Part shown: piece after piece, positions 31,449 through 43,630 of the stretch
Layout of the letters: every line of letters starts with the position of its first letter
Position numbering within the stretch: the first letter of the stretch is position 1
From: Azolla caroliniana
Taxonomy: Eukaryota > Polypodiophyta
Length of the DNA: 64,000 nt
Direction of reading: 5' to 3'
Assembly (NCBI GenBank): GCA_043228905.1
Contig: JBHGNT010000003.1
Location: 7,006,001-7,070,000, forward strand
Position numbers and translations under genes: made by a program
Notes under the pieces: model-generated
Database searches by the model: none
Seen by the model: only the letters and a program-made list of their open reading frames with translations
What the model was told of the DNA's origin: nothing

Positions 31449-34200
31449 TTTTTTTTTTTTTTTCCAAAGTAAAGCTACTTTCCCATTAGTTAGGAAGGAT
31501 TATTACATAGAGTCTATAAGGAGACTTATACACACATCGGGGAGACTTCCTCCGATCAAGCCAAAGAAGATGAGCCACTTACATTGCCTTGCGGCCTAAC
31601 TTAATGTAAGAAGCTACCTGTATCCAAGGCGATGCCCTTCAATGTTGCCTAGTACGAGTCGGCTCTTGGGGCCTACACCGAAGAGAGGGTGGCAGGTGAG
31701 TAGGAAACAACCAACGTGGGGGCTGGTAGTTCCACCTCGGGCCACTCCCGCCTTGCATCACCATAGGTGTGTTCCGCCATTTCTACCAAAAGCGCAAACG
31801 GGCAGTGGTCACGTCGTTGGAGTGGCTGCAAACCTCTTCCAGTTGCCCTCGTAGGCAGCTGATAAGCGCGAACCATATGTCCATGATCATTTCCTCCGGG
31901 GGCCGTACCGTACCTTGGAAGACCTTGAGGCAACGCGCTTTCCATATATACCACAAGGTGAAACCTGCGATCAACATCCGGATTTCCGGAAACCTAGGGG
32001 ATGCGGGTTGCAAGCCTCTTTCAAAACGGATCTTGACGATTTTGCCTCTCGTGCATACATAGCACCAACTATCCGCATTGACGGCGTCCGTCCACCCTTC
32101 GACCGAGTGATCAATCCATGCCGCAGCGCTCCACGAGGCTGTTCCTTCAACTTCACATGCCACAAGGAGGCGAGTCACTCTATCCCATACCTTTTGAGCT
32201 TGAGGGCAATCCCACAAACAATGTCTCAGAGACTCAATAGGTAGAGAGCACAGTGGGCAGCCTAACGGGCCGCCACGTTTATCTAACCATTCGCCAACGG
32301 GCACCACATTATGACCGATCTGCCACCAAAAGAGCTTAATCTTTTCAGGCATGTGGAGACGCCAAAGACCCTTCCAGAAGGCAGTGAGCGCCTCATCGGG
32401 GATGCCCAATGTTCGCCAGCCGTTGCGAAGGGGGCCGCCTGGCTGCAGCTGCAAAGTCCGACCCAATTTAGTGGTGTAATCGAAGAAATGGTGGAGTCTA
32501 TCGTCATGTTTCCATCTGAAATCCCCGGGGTCCCAATCCAGATCGACAAGGGGGCAACAACCGTATACCCTTAGCCTCCAATGGGGTTCCACCTTAGCAA
32601 CATCCGGGTCTGTCTTCCAGATGTTATCAATCTGTGCCACCACTCGGATTGGGTGCCAAGAGCCGCTGCTCTGGCTGTCCCCAAAAACTGTATCACTCCC
32701 CGATCCGCTCATGCCCTTTAGCGACTTGACCATTCTAGCCTCGTCAAAGAGACCGAACCATGCATGTTCTCTCGCCTCCCCCATCGGAACCCTGTCAACT
32801 GCCTCAGCTATCAGTCTCCGCATTTTCGTAGCTCCCTTGAGGGGAGGGAAAAGGTCCTCTTGGGCTCTTCCTGAATCAGCCATGCGTCTCCAATCGTCTA
32901 TAGATAGGAGGCATGTTTGTGCCAACTTTCCCCATGCTAGGCCCTTAAGTTGCCCTAGCATCGCGTTGTCATTCGTTCGCACATGAGGATTCCAGAATAG
33001 TGGTTGTCTAGTCCATTCGGTCAATGTCTCCGGGGTGTGCTTGACCAAATGTTGTCGTATATGGCACCATGCCCGCAAGATGGAGTTCGTGACCCTGTCC
33101 TCCGAATGGCAAGCCAGCCTGGGTGGGACTCCGCTCGTGCAGCACCAATTCAAGGAGTCGGGCCAAGGCCTACCATACTTGGGAGTCCCTACTTGCAGCC
33201 TGTTGCGAAGAAGTACCTTCCAGCACCCCTTACCTGGCAGGAGGCAGCGAACCACCATTTTAGCCAGCAATGCACAACTCTGCATTAAGGGGTCTATGAG
33301 GCCAAGCCCCCCTTTGGCCCGTGGTTGCGTTAACCAACACCATGAGACTCTGGCGGCAGCCCTTGGGTTGTCCTTACCTGACCATATAAACCCCCTAATG
33401 GCAGCCTTAATCGCGTGCAAACCTGCAGGGTCCATAATCCAGCATGAGACTGAGTGCCACATGGTAGCGAGCAGCACTTGGTTCGCCACAAGGACTCTAC
33501 CAGCGAAGGACAATTTAGATCTACTCCACTGGTTCAGCTTCTTACTTATTTTGGCTTGTACGTGGGCCAATTGCGCTCCCTTGGGGATTGACCTCCCCAT
33601 CGTAAATCCAAGGTACTTGAAAGTCGTCCCACTAGGGACCCACGTAAAATCGGCATGGGGTTGCCATCTTGGTGTCTCCTGTTCGCTGAACCATAGACCT
33701 TGGGTTTTATTCCAATTGATCTTGGCACCAGCCGCCTGACAAAAGTCCTCGACAAGATGTTCAGCCCGCTGTAAATTCTCCTCATCACCTTGCAAGAAAA
33801 GAACCGTATCGTCGGCATATTCAGATAACAACAAATCTTCAGTCGCATTGGGGATGGGCAATCCCCGCAGCCCGCTAGTTGGTGCTTGTAAGTAGGCGGA
33901 GAAAGCCTCGGTTACAAAGAGATAGAGATATGGGGCTAGGGGACAACCTTGCCTCACTGAGCGTTGTAGTTGGAAGGCGGGTCCCCTAGATCCAGCCATC
34001 AGCACGCTACTTGTAGTTGTCCGATAGAGTGCAGAAGTACAATTCCTCCATTTTTGAGGTAGGCCCAAAGCTCTCATCACATTTTCCAAAAAGGGCCATA
34101 ACACCCTATCGTAGGCCTTCTCGAAGTCTAGCATCAGAATAGCCAAGCTTGATACGGAGCGACCGGCCAATGCCATAGCTTCCCAAAGAAATATGTTATT
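31449..34200 (-). mobile_element. 5'-truncated LINE with poly(A) tail
   Basis: A (T)15 tract at 31,449-31,463 is the poly(A) tail of a minus-strand LINE. The coding region ends at 31,783 and the upstream end breaks off near 34,200, inside the RT (NNIFLWEAMALAGRS). No clear target duplication was found. Confidence 0.85.
31783..34176 (-). pseudogene. LINE ORF2 reverse transcriptase, C-terminal 797 residues
   Basis: A long uninterrupted minus-strand frame. RT motifs are LAILMLDFEKAYDRVLWPFL, VRQGCPLAPYLYLFVTEAFS and the catalytic YADD in SEYADDTVLFLQG. Late RT shows TFKYLGFTMGRSIPKGAQL and RAKGGLGLIDPL. The C-terminal zf-RVT region is PEKIKLFWWQIGHNVVPVGE and CPLCSLPIESLRHCLWDCP. This is the layout of plant non-LTR retrotransposon ORF2. 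The endonuclease domain and first RT motifs are missing because of 5' truncation, usual after abortive target-primed reverse transcription. No stop or frameshift interrupts the remainder, so the insertion is fairly young. Confidence 0.9.
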
Positions 34201-34233
34201 TTCAAAGATTTAGTAAATCTTATTGGTATGAAT

Positions 34234-36372
34234 TAATGTTGGGCAAAGTCCCGGGAAGAGTGTCAACGTTCTGGTTGGGTTGAGACATTTGCCGGCCAAG
34301 GTAGTGGGGAGCCAGAACTAATTCCGGCTAGAATTTCCCAAAAACCGGTTCATATTTTTGTAACCGGCTATTTATGCATTTTTTTTAAATAATAATGTTT
34401 TTAAAAAAATGATTTTCTCTCTTTCCCCCTCTTTCAATGTATTTTTTTCCTGTTTCCCCCCCTTTGGTCCCACTCTCGAATCCCTCTTTTCCCCCTCTTT
34501 CTCCTATTTTACCTCTCTTTTCCTGTGTGTCTGTAATATGTATTATCTCTTCCCCATTTCCTGTGCCTTTCACTCGAAATGGATGTAACTTTTGATATCA
34601 TGCCCTTTGATGACATTAATATTTCGTTCACTTTTATTTCTATCTATCTCACACAATGTCAATAACCTGAAACCACCCATGATTGTGATCATAATATATA
34701 TGCACATATTTGGTATGATGTTGAAGGTATAAAAACCTTGGGAGATGGCAATAATGCTTATGTATTTGTAAAATAAAAATTTGAGGATAAAATTTATCTA
34801 ATAATACACATGTTGAAATGCTTTCTTATTAGCCTAGAGTTTCTGAACAATAAGATCTCACTAAGTTCGCTAAGTTGTTGAACAAATAGAGGTTGAGTTT
34901 ATAGATTTCGCTAAGTTCATACTCTGGATTAGAGTTGAGGTGTTGTATGAGGTCTTCCACAGCTAATATCCTATGTATTTCCATGAATTTCTTCACACAT
35001 AATGCCTTAAAATTATTAAAGGATGGCTCAAGATTTTGATTTAATGGACCGATGGTCACTAATTTAGGTTTATATGCCTCTGGCTTCACTTCAACAATGC
35101 TCGGGGAGGCTTCAAAATCTTCCAACTTTCGTTGAACACGGGTGCATCATCAACATTCAAATTGATCTTCTTCTTCATGTAGTCTCTCCATTCATCTTTG
35201 GTGAAGTGGTTTCGTGAGGAAACGAAAAGGAATGTTCGACCCAATAATACGACAACACGGCCAAGAAGAAGAAGAAGAAGATAATGATGATGATGATGAT
35301 GAAGAAGGAGATGTCAGAAATTATTACAATTCCAAATGATAAACCGGATCATCCATCCCCCGACTTCACCAAAGAAGAAGAAGAAGAAGAAGAAGAAGAG
35401 ATGGGTACGAATACTAGATTCATCTTTAGTGAACCTGATCATCTTTTCCGTTGGATTCTTCTCGTAGTCTGGAAGCCACTCCATCCCAATGCCTTGTCTT
35501 ATGAAGGAGAGAGAGAGAGAGAGAGAGAGAGAGGAATTGCCTACATGATCAGCAATATGTGTGGAGCTAAGAATCATGCCATTTCCCATATTACGCAATT
35601 CGATTCTAATTAATTGACTCTTGTATGCTTCTTGATTTTTCGTGGACCCAAGTTATTAGTGTGTCCCTTTTTGTGAACCGAACAATGGCTGATCACAACA
35701 CCGATTACAATTATGTGATTGGTTCTACAAAATACATAACTGTGATCACAATTATGCCCAACATATACCTGGAGATCTGATCAGAATTGGGTCTCAAACC
35801 AACATTAATCGTTTGAGAAGAAAAGAGCATGAATTGACTCACAAGTCTTTGATTCATATTCCATCTTCCCAGATTATGGTTATGTGGCACATAGATTTTA
35901 TGTTTAAACAACCACTAATAATGTAATCTCAAATCATGATTATGTGCCATTTTATAGATTTTTCTACTACTAATCATTCATAGGTTAGTGATATAGATTA
36001 CTTGTAGTGCAATGTTAATTCTTGAGCTACTTTCAATTTTCTATAATTTTCACATAGGGTGAGGTCACTTATTTTTAATGTTCAATATTATTTTTCTTTG
36101 TTAACTAACTCATGAGCGAACTCCCAAGTACCATTTCTAGAGGACCTACTCCACAAACTCCAAACCAAATACTCCATAGAATGTACTCTATCTATGTTGC
36201 TACCTCATCTTGTGCTAAATTGTTTTTTGGTATGTGGTAAAAAAAAATTTAACATGTTCCGGTTGACATTATCACTCATAGGAAAGTTGTCGGGTAAAAT
36301 TTTTAAAATCTAGTTAGGATCATAAGCAGCAGGAAAATTTCCAATAGGGGTTAAAAACTTTGCCCAACACTG
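34234..36372 (+). mobile_element. Second hAT-like element with captured DUF247 fragment
   Basis: It starts TAATGTTGGGCAAAGTCCC and ends AAACTTTGCCCAACACTG, the same inverted termini as the element at 21,549-25,541. The next ~150 bp inside the left end are also related (GGTTGGGTTGAGACATTTGC). The flanks share GTATGA (GGTATGAAT left, TGTATGATC right) but no clean 8-bp duplication. It contains no transposase and carries a DUF247 fragment and trinucleotide repeats. It appears inserted in the LTR of an old copia remnant (about 36,376-36,830). Confidence 0.65.
34829..35235 (-). pseudogene. DUF247 protein gene fragment
   Basis: Minus-strand translation gives WRDYMKKKINLNVDDAPVFN in one frame. After a one-base shift at about 35,125 it reads EDFEASPSIVEVKPEAYKPK, LVTIGPLNQNLEPSF and ALCVKKFMEIHRILAVEDL, ending at a stop at 34,829. 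The spacing of an AY-P-x-x-V-x-IGP core after a short acidic, Trp-containing N-terminal part is characteristic of the plant-specific DUF247 family (function largely unknown, usually ~400-500 residues). Only about 125 residues remain, with one frameshift. It lies wholly inside the hAT-like element, so capture is the simplest explanation. Confidence 0.65.
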
Positions 36373-36375
36373 TGT

Positions 36376-36830
36376 ATGATCAAAGTCTTTGATATGACAA
36401 GTCTATAAATCAAATCCTAGAAGAACTTACAGTATATTTTATGTTAACTTTCAAATATGTGCTTGTACGTTTTATTCAACATTCCCCCTAAAGCACACGG
36501 TTATGTGATGGAGTCCTAGCTTTTTTCAAAATTTGAAGAGTCTATCTTTTGGAAGTGCTTTTGAGAGAACATCCGCAGTTTGTTCTTAAGTTTGGACCTC
36601 TTATGTTTGGTCCTAGCATGAAAATATGGAGTTTTTGTCAATATAATGGAAGTTATATTATCACAAAATAGGAATTGACCCTTGTATAGTAAATCCAAGA
36701 TCTTTGAGCAACATCTCCATCCATACACCCTCAAAAGTAGCTTGTGTGGCAACCCTATATGTACTCGGTTTCAGTGGTGTTTAAGCAACTAGTGATTCTT
36801 TCTACGACATCTATTACACCATTGCACTAT
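36376..36830 (-). pseudogene. Copia RNase H remnant with polypurine tract and part of 3' LTR
   Basis: On the minus strand, from about 36,830: RVATQATFEGVWMEMLL, FLFCDNITSIILTKTPYFHA and RTKHKR are a worn copia RNase H. A purine tract TTTAGGGGGAA follows at about 36,486-36,496, then TGTTGAATAAAACG, the probable LTR start. The LTR is cut at 36,376 by the hAT-like element. Confidence 0.65.
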
Positions 36831-37383
36831 CGAACGAATATATCATTCAACTTTTACTCTTAAATTTTGTTTTTTGTCAAATTTGCCCAAATTCATGTAT
36901 CTCCCTTCGCACCCAGTTCTCGGATCTTCGAGCTGAAAGATCCATTGCAGCCCTTGTTCTATCACGAATAACATTAGATAGTAAGATTGTCAAAATTAAT
37001 TTGATATGCATATTAAAATGGCATAATACATCAAAAGTTCACTAAATTAATATAGATACAAACGAGATGAAACTCAACTCCATTACGTGAAGTGGCTTAT
37101 ATGGTAGGTAAGTAAGATAAGAGAGTAGATGAGATCCTCGAGTTTCAATGCAACGTCCCAATAGAAGACGGCTTCTTTCTCTTCTCGTTATTTATCTTAC
37201 ACACTCTCCTTACACACGCTATTGAGTAGAACTTCAATAGGGTTTCCACCTAGTATCAAATTCCTAGCCTTGACAATGAGGTCACTTGATCCTTTTTTAG
37301 ACTTTTGAAGCTCCTCATACCAATAAAAAGAGTAGATCCTTCTTTTAACATGCACATATACGTATCTTTACAATGTTGTCCCT
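36831..37383. other. Intergenic sequence
   Basis: No gene or element is recognised. Confidence 0.4.
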
Positions 37384-37430
37384 CACTTTGGAAGTCACAG
37401 AAAAAGAAGCAACAACTGGTGTGGGAGAGT
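37384..37430 (-). pseudogene. ndhB: Plastid-derived ndhB exon 2 start (nuclear copy)
   Basis: Directly downstream of the intron hairpin, the minus strand reads DSPTPVVASFSVTSKV and then diverges. This is the conserved beginning of the second exon of plastid ndhB (NDH complex subunit 2). Only about 16 codons remain. Its embedding in transposon-rich nuclear sequence marks it as a plastid-to-nucleus (or plastid-to-mitochondrion) transfer fragment. Confidence 0.75.
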
Positions 37431-37470
37431 CAGAGTCGAAAAGAAGATTTTCGATCTTCCCGCTCATTCA

Positions 37471-37504
37471 GAACCGTGCATGAAATTCTAATTTCGCACG
37501 GCTC
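37471..37504 (-). ncRNA. Group II intron domain V (ndhB intron remnant)
   Basis: The 34-base minus-strand sequence pairs GAGCCGTGC with GCACGGTTC, has an inner stem GAAAT/ATTTC, a four-base loop TAGA and a two-base bulge AT. It contains the AGC catalytic triad near its 5' side. This is the diagnostic shape of domain V. It lies 40-odd bases before the ndhB exon 2 start, as expected. Confidence 0.88.
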
Positions 37505-37756
37505 CTGGTTCCTAAAAGACTTTCAATTGACTTTAGCAACGTTCCTAGAACCTTCCTCGCGTATGTATAAAAAAAAGGACTTTTTTTATTTCTTTAATGA
37601 ACGACGATTTTTCATTCAGCAGAGAAACTTACCCTTTAACTTCTCGAGGAATCCTTGATCTTTTTTTTTTAATCCACCAGTAATTCCTTTTGTTCTATTT
37701 TTTGTTTTCCCCCTTATTCCTAGACAGAATCTACACTCCCGCAAGATGGATGCCCA

Positions 37757-37880
37757 GTTGATAGCCTCTTCCTTACTCACGAAACCTATACCCTCTACTC
37801 GTCTCAGAAAAATAGGATTCCTTGTTATTAGTCGCTCATACTCACCAATTTTTGGAAGACAATACTTACAGAAGATGAGT
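37757..37880 (-). pseudogene. ndhH: Plastid-derived ndhH fragment
   Basis: Minus-strand translation gives [20 protein letters not shown] and [19 protein letters not shown], matching an internal stretch of plastid ndhH (NDH complex 49-kDa subunit) and then breaking off. ndhH and ndhB are not normally neighbours in plastid genomes, so the insert is composite or rearranged. Confidence 0.75.
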
Positions 37881-37909
37881 CTATATACAACCAAAGTAGT
37901 GGAAAACAA

Positions 37910-38284
37910 CCAACAAGGGATTATAGGATGTGATTATTATACAATATAAAACATACCAAATTAATTGATACACAACATTGAGAAATCATCTTACAACCTA
38001 CCTAATTTGTACATGTTTCCATTATTTTAATACATGTGTGTGTCTATTTATGATGATCAATACCATTAAGGTTGTGGATTTGAATCTTTATGTTGTGGGG
38101 TTGATGTGTGTTCAATAAAAATTGATATTTTCATCATTTTAGTTTGAATTGTTCAATCCTATTGGAGATTAACTTACGCTCTACTTCCTCTAGATTTGTT
38201 CTTTCCTTGGCCTTGTTTAATTGTTGCTTATTAAGTGGTTGGTTCTACTAGGCTTGTAAATACACTTCTCCTATTCACTTTTTG
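37910..38284. other. Intergenic sequence
   Basis: No gene or element is recognised. Confidence 0.4.
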
Positions 38285-38831
38285 TTATGCACACATGGTG
38301 TATGTGAGGGTAGCTCACTCATGTTTACAAAACATAAGTGAAGGGTATGTTTGCTAGTGTTAGAAAGGGACTAATGTGATTGGATAGAAGGAATAATAAG
38401 TGCATGCACTATCATGGTCTTGACAACTAATGAATGAAGGGTCGTTTAGAAAATCACATTTATTCAAGGAGCCTAGGAAGAAGTATAAATATGAGGTCTA
38501 GCTACCCTCATAAAACACATTATGTTAAGGGTTGAAGTCTTGAGACGGTAGTGGTGCCGGCAAGGCTTCTGTCTTAACGATCATGTCACCTATTCTAAGG
38601 TACTAGTCTTCCTAATATCCGTCAATATGAGAAGTTGATGTTAGGTTAGCTATGTCTTGATCATAGCTCAAGACAAAGCCAACCTAACATACGTCAATAG
38701 GAGAAGTTGATGTTAGGTTGGCTATGTCTTGATCGCTCAAGGGTAGTTATGAGGATCAGGTTCTTCTATCCAATCAATTCACCTTTCTTTTACTTTTATT
38801 TGGTCTATTGATTAGTAATAGAATCTTAACA
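38285..38831 (+). mobile_element. Solo LTR, copy 2
   Basis: A 547-bp block TGTTATGCAC...CTTAACA, inverted relative of 20,551-21,018 (shared GCATGCACTATCATG, AGAAGTTGATGTTAGG-type and TATAAATATGAG segments). It contains an internal duplication of about 60 bp near 38,622-38,735 (GAGAAGTTGATGTTAGGTT), absent in copy 1, which explains the length difference. No clear target duplication. Confidence 0.6.
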
Positions 38832-39350
38832 CTTTCAAAACTCTAGATCATAGAACGTAATATTCACATTCTTCTGCTCAAACATTCGTTTTCATAAGTT
38901 TCCAAACGAAAGTGTATGTTATGAAAACATCCTCGTGTTTTTTTTGACGTTTTTAATTTTGTTTTGTCAATTTTTACCTTATAGTATGGTTCATAGTATT
39001 CTCTACATAATGTTGAAATATTGAATTGTCCCATCAAATAACATTGTTAACATTGACCTGTCATCCAACAAACAACATTAAAAGTCTTCATAGTTTGCAT
39101 TGTGTTGCGAATGTTCTTGATGAGACTAAGTTGTACGAATATACCATCTTTTGGAAATTAATTGTATTTAGATCTTTAATTGCTAATGCGTTAGAAATTT
39201 ATTGCAAGTATTGCTCATCTTTGTAAACCATGTTAGGTTTCAAATCGTTAAATTGTTGAACCACATTTTTCTACAACTTCCTTGCTTTATCACATTATTG
39301 ACCCCCATTGGGCACCACTTCATTTAATATTTATTGTCTTTGATTTTCTA

Positions 39351-39353
<3 letters not shown>

Positions 39354-39398
<45 letters not shown>
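39354..39398 (+). repeat. (CT)n microsatellite
   Basis: About 22 uninterrupted CT units after TTCTAGG. Confidence 0.95.
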
Positions 39399-39402
<4 letters not shown>

Positions 39403-40228
39403 CAACCCAGTATATCCAACCAAGTGCATGATCCAATTAGTTCAGCATTGTCCTAGCTGATAATTTCCATTTTGGGGAATATCTCATAATTACAGTTGAT
39501 GAATCAAAACATCATTTATTCTAAGTTCTCACTTGGTCATATTACATGTGGTCATGATTACATCCTAGTCTCCTTGCTAACTATATTCAATCCCGTTCTT
39601 CTTGCCGATCTCATGGTTCAATGGAATTGCATTGAATGGGCATACAAAGACATGTTTAAACATCCATATCATTTGATTTCTTCTCCCTAATTGTGGGAAA
39701 TCCAAAAAGAAAAACAAACTTCCCCTAATATTTTGGAAAGTTATCATACTACCTCCTTATTTTCCAAAACCTCTTGTGTTTAAATATTTTTTGCTATTTA
39801 TAAATTTCTTTTATCTATCTTTTGTCTTGGATCTTTTCCTTAACGAATATCCTTAAGAGTAACTCGAGAAAGTTACTCCGTCTATTGTTTCAAGTACATT
39901 GATAAGGAGCATAGAAAGCAACTATACCCATCAAGATAAAGAGGCAATTCAGATAGTTAGACAAGTGCATTTAGAACAGTATGACATCCCCCTATAAACT
40001 TTGTGTCTTTAATAGCTCATATTGGACTAGTAGAAGAAGCGATTAAAATAAATCATTTTTAAAAGGTTAGCATTATTAATTGAAAAACTAGCTCTACTTT
40101 ATATATAGATAAAGTTTGTTGGTTCTAACACAACAAACACAATATTGAGCTATCTAGCCATTTTGGATAGCAATCCTTTGATTTTGTCTACCCTATAAGA
40201 TGTTCATTGCTACACAAGCATGATAAGG

Positions 40229-40272
40229 CATAGATAGATAGATGGATGAATGGATGGATGGATAGATAGATG
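40229..40272 (+). repeat. GATA/GATG tetranucleotide array
   Basis: About ten tetranucleotide units mixing GATA, GATG and GAAT. Confidence 0.9.
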
Positions 40273-43200
40273 TCTAGCATTTGGTGAACAGTTGCTCGAA
40301 TATGATTGGTTTGATGCATTTTTTCTTCAAGTTGGATGCTAAGTCTAAACCAACCTGAACGAGCAATAATGGTAGGTGATAAGTGGTGTGCCTAACCTTA
40401 GTTATAACTTATACATATATCCATGGCATGCGGTACCTTACAACTATTAAACTTATTGTGCTATAAATCAAAATTATTGTTGGTTATGCATTCTTTCATA
40501 CTACTAATGTTATAATATCACAATGCATTTATACGAACACATCATATTAATTTTATCATGATGATGTACATGCAAAACTGTCCTTGTAATTTAATGTTTT
40601 TGCTTAGTTGTATAGGTGGCCGTGTAATTGTAATTTAGTTTGTTGATGGTAGATGTGATTATTTGTTAATAATGTGAATAATGGTTAATGATACACCTTT
40701 ACAAATGAGAAAATGAAGAATACTTTCCTTGCGTCCAACATCAGATCAAGCTTGACTCTAAAAGGTTGAGCTTATGATGTAATATGTAATAGGCTCGTTC
40801 ATAGATATTTTGAAGTATGCCTACATGGCCTTTTTCTTTGTGAAAACTGAATCTTTATTTTGTCAGTTTAGTGTCAAAACAAAGAGTCGTTATAAAAGTT
40901 AACATTAGAAATACAAATAGATATGCATTTGTATGCGCGTGAACACACTTCTAAAATGCTAAGAGACCACTAATTCCATAGCAATCAATATTTTGTATTT
41001 TAGATAGCAAATGTTTTAAAGATCTAAATTTTTAGTACATAACAGTTGGGCAACCAGTCTTTTGATTCACCCTCAAAGACATCAGTAGCAAATGTTCTTA
41101 AGGAAAGCAAAAAGTGTCTTAGGAAGTCGTAGTTATGAATAAGAATGTGACAATGTTTGTATTTTATTGTTTCTGAAAGTCAGCATTTCATTTAGCTCAT
41201 AAAGTGAAATTTTAATATTGATATTATATGTGATTCTATTTCCTAGTGAGACTGTCGTTCTCATCAACATATAAAAAGTGGTCCAAGTATCTCATACAAA
41301 TTATCATTCTAATAGCTTGATGAATTATCATTGTGATGTTCATGACAAAATATTTCATGTCAAGCCGTTGGTGCGTCAAACAAGTGTTCACATTATCTGA
41401 TGACAAAGTGATTTTAACAATTGTACTTTTTCTCGTTGGGTCTATCTTTGAAGACTATGGTGAAGACTATGGCTTTTCCATTTCTAAAAGTTTAATTATA
41501 ATACCATCATTTCAATAAAAGCTTAAACTAAATCGTCATTCCACACTTACTTGTAAATGTGAACCTTTGGGTGGAGCATTGAGTTGTTTGCTCCTTTGAC
41601 TATAGGTAGAAAGCTCAACCAGGAGTGCTAGAGTTAATACTTAAACTCTCGGTAGCTTGTCTAGGTGCAAGAATGTACCTTTTATTATTGAATGTAGATC
41701 CACATTTTTCTCAATGAATATTAATGAAGAATAAATGAAAAGCAAAAGTTATTTTGCAAGACAAGCATTAAAAAGAGGTGGTGATCAAAGGCCTTAGGGT
41801 AGGTAAACATGGTCGGTTGGGTGTTAACGCATGTCCAAACTTAGAAAATCCTTAGATACGGAAAAAACAAATTGTCTTGCACTTGAGACTATTGTGTGAG
41901 AAATTGACAATGGAAAAGAACAATGTAATAAAAGTAGGGTCAAAGTATGCTAAAATGCATCGAAAAATCATATAATGAAAGACCCTCGTAATTAAAAAAA
42001 TTGTAAACACATGCACATCATCTCAATCAACTCATATGACATGTGCCCTGCATGTTCTACCTTTGTCATTCTACCAAAGCAATTTTGAACATCCTAACAG
42101 TAGGGTAGAACTTGGTTAGGTTCATGAAGCAAAAGAGTTTGTCATAAATGACAGGTTCATGAAACCAGAGATTTTGTGAAGGTATTCGTGTTTCCAAGAA
42201 GGGCTTCGTATGTAACTATGTTCTACAAAAGCAATGTTCGACCTCTTAAAACCGAAGCATTTGTGCACCGGTTCTCGTATAACCGTGAGTGGGATATTTG
42301 AAGCTCCTCAAAAACCACACTTAGAATTTAAAATTATTTTACAACTACATGAGTGCACACTTCCACAATTTAAATTAACTAATGAGAATTTTTCACACTC
42401 CTTATAATAGATGTAGGTACAGGTGTAATACATGTGATATCGCATCGCCACCCCTCCAGATCTAAAATCATTGGAGACAATGACATGGTGTTCTAAAAGC
42501 TAGTGACACGTTTGTAAGGTTTTCGTTAACCACAAAAAAAGGATCGAGACAAGGTCCCATATGCCACTATTTCATCTAGTTGCATTTGCACATTAAAGTA
42601 TTTCTCAAGGTGCACTTCAACATTGACCTCATCACACAAGTCTGCCTTTACATCACATGCATCTTATTCGCTGATCATGCTCCACCGAATCAAAATATCT
42701 TGTCCCCCTAAAACGTAGTTACTACTCAATTGTAAATGCTTGACGTGGTTGATATCTAAATTCAATGGTTAACATATTGAGGGAATTTGAGATACTTACG
42801 GTAACCTCAAAAGCATTCATCTTGGGCATAGTAATATGACACTTCGGAAAGCATTCAATAAATATGGAAGCTTAAATTAAACAAAGACTTTCTCTTATTC
42901 AAATGATAATTCTTAAAATATTTCCACATACATAATAACTATTGTCTGGTAATAACTGTTGGATCACCTAGCCTTATTCCCAATAGCATTGTACACCCCA
43001 CTATCCGTAAAGAACACATTCTCAGAAATGCAAAGAACATAGTGAAGGGATAACCATATCATAGTGGAGAATGTTGATGAACAAGATTTCACAAGCAAGC
43101 AAACATAGCTTGAAGTCATTAAACATTCATGCCCAAACTAAACAAGGTAATATTCATGTCCACTCGCTATATGTGACCATTGTTGAAATGTTTGGGGCTA

Positions 43201-43498
43201 TTCTTTAGATCAACCTTTTTTTAAGTTCCAGAAAAGCATGTACAAAGTTTAGAACTAGCTAGTAATAAAATCATTCAATTTGACAAACCAAGAAGTAAGG
43301 TATTGATAAAACCTTACTTATATTGAAATCAAGATACGGCTTGTATAAAATATATAATAATAAGAGAAGGGTTTTCCAATTTGGCGTTTCTCGCATGGGT
43401 ACATACAATTCACAAGGAAAGAAGTATAGGTTGTTGGTGAAATCACAATTGATCAAAACTTGTGAAGGTAGGATACAACTTGACTTGTGTAGGGAAGT

Positions 43499-43523
43499 AT
43501 AATAATAATAATAATAATAATAA
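43499..43523 (+). repeat. (AAT)n microsatellite
   Basis: About eight AAT units. Confidence 0.9.
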
Positions 43524-43606
43524 AAGAATTGTGTCTCCAAACATTTAGTAAGGAATGCCAATGCCTTTTATGAGTTTTAGTATGTGGTAGGAAACCATTG
43601 CATATA

Positions 43607-43612
43607 TTTATT
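43607..43612 (-). terminator. Candidate polyadenylation signal of the subtilase gene
   Basis: AATAAA on the minus strand lies 19 bases past the stop codon at 43,631. Plant signals are loose, so this is only a candidate. Confidence 0.35.
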
Positions 43613-43630
43613 TTACTCACAAGTTGGAGT

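Larger units (their letters stand above)
38832..43606. other. Long AT-rich intergenic stretch with microsatellites
   Basis: No coding gene is recognised over almost 4.8 kb; open frames are short and without domains. It contains (CT)n at about 39,354-39,398, a GATA/GATG array at 40,229-40,272 and (AAT)n at about 43,499-43,523. Confidence 0.5.

Noticed and set aside
34829-35125. Intact small DUF247 gene
   Set aside because: Only about a quarter of the usual length, with a frameshift near its start and confinement within a transposon.
35284-35613. Met/Glu-rich frame on the plus strand
   Set aside because: Built from ATG and GAA trinucleotide repeats inside the hAT-like element.
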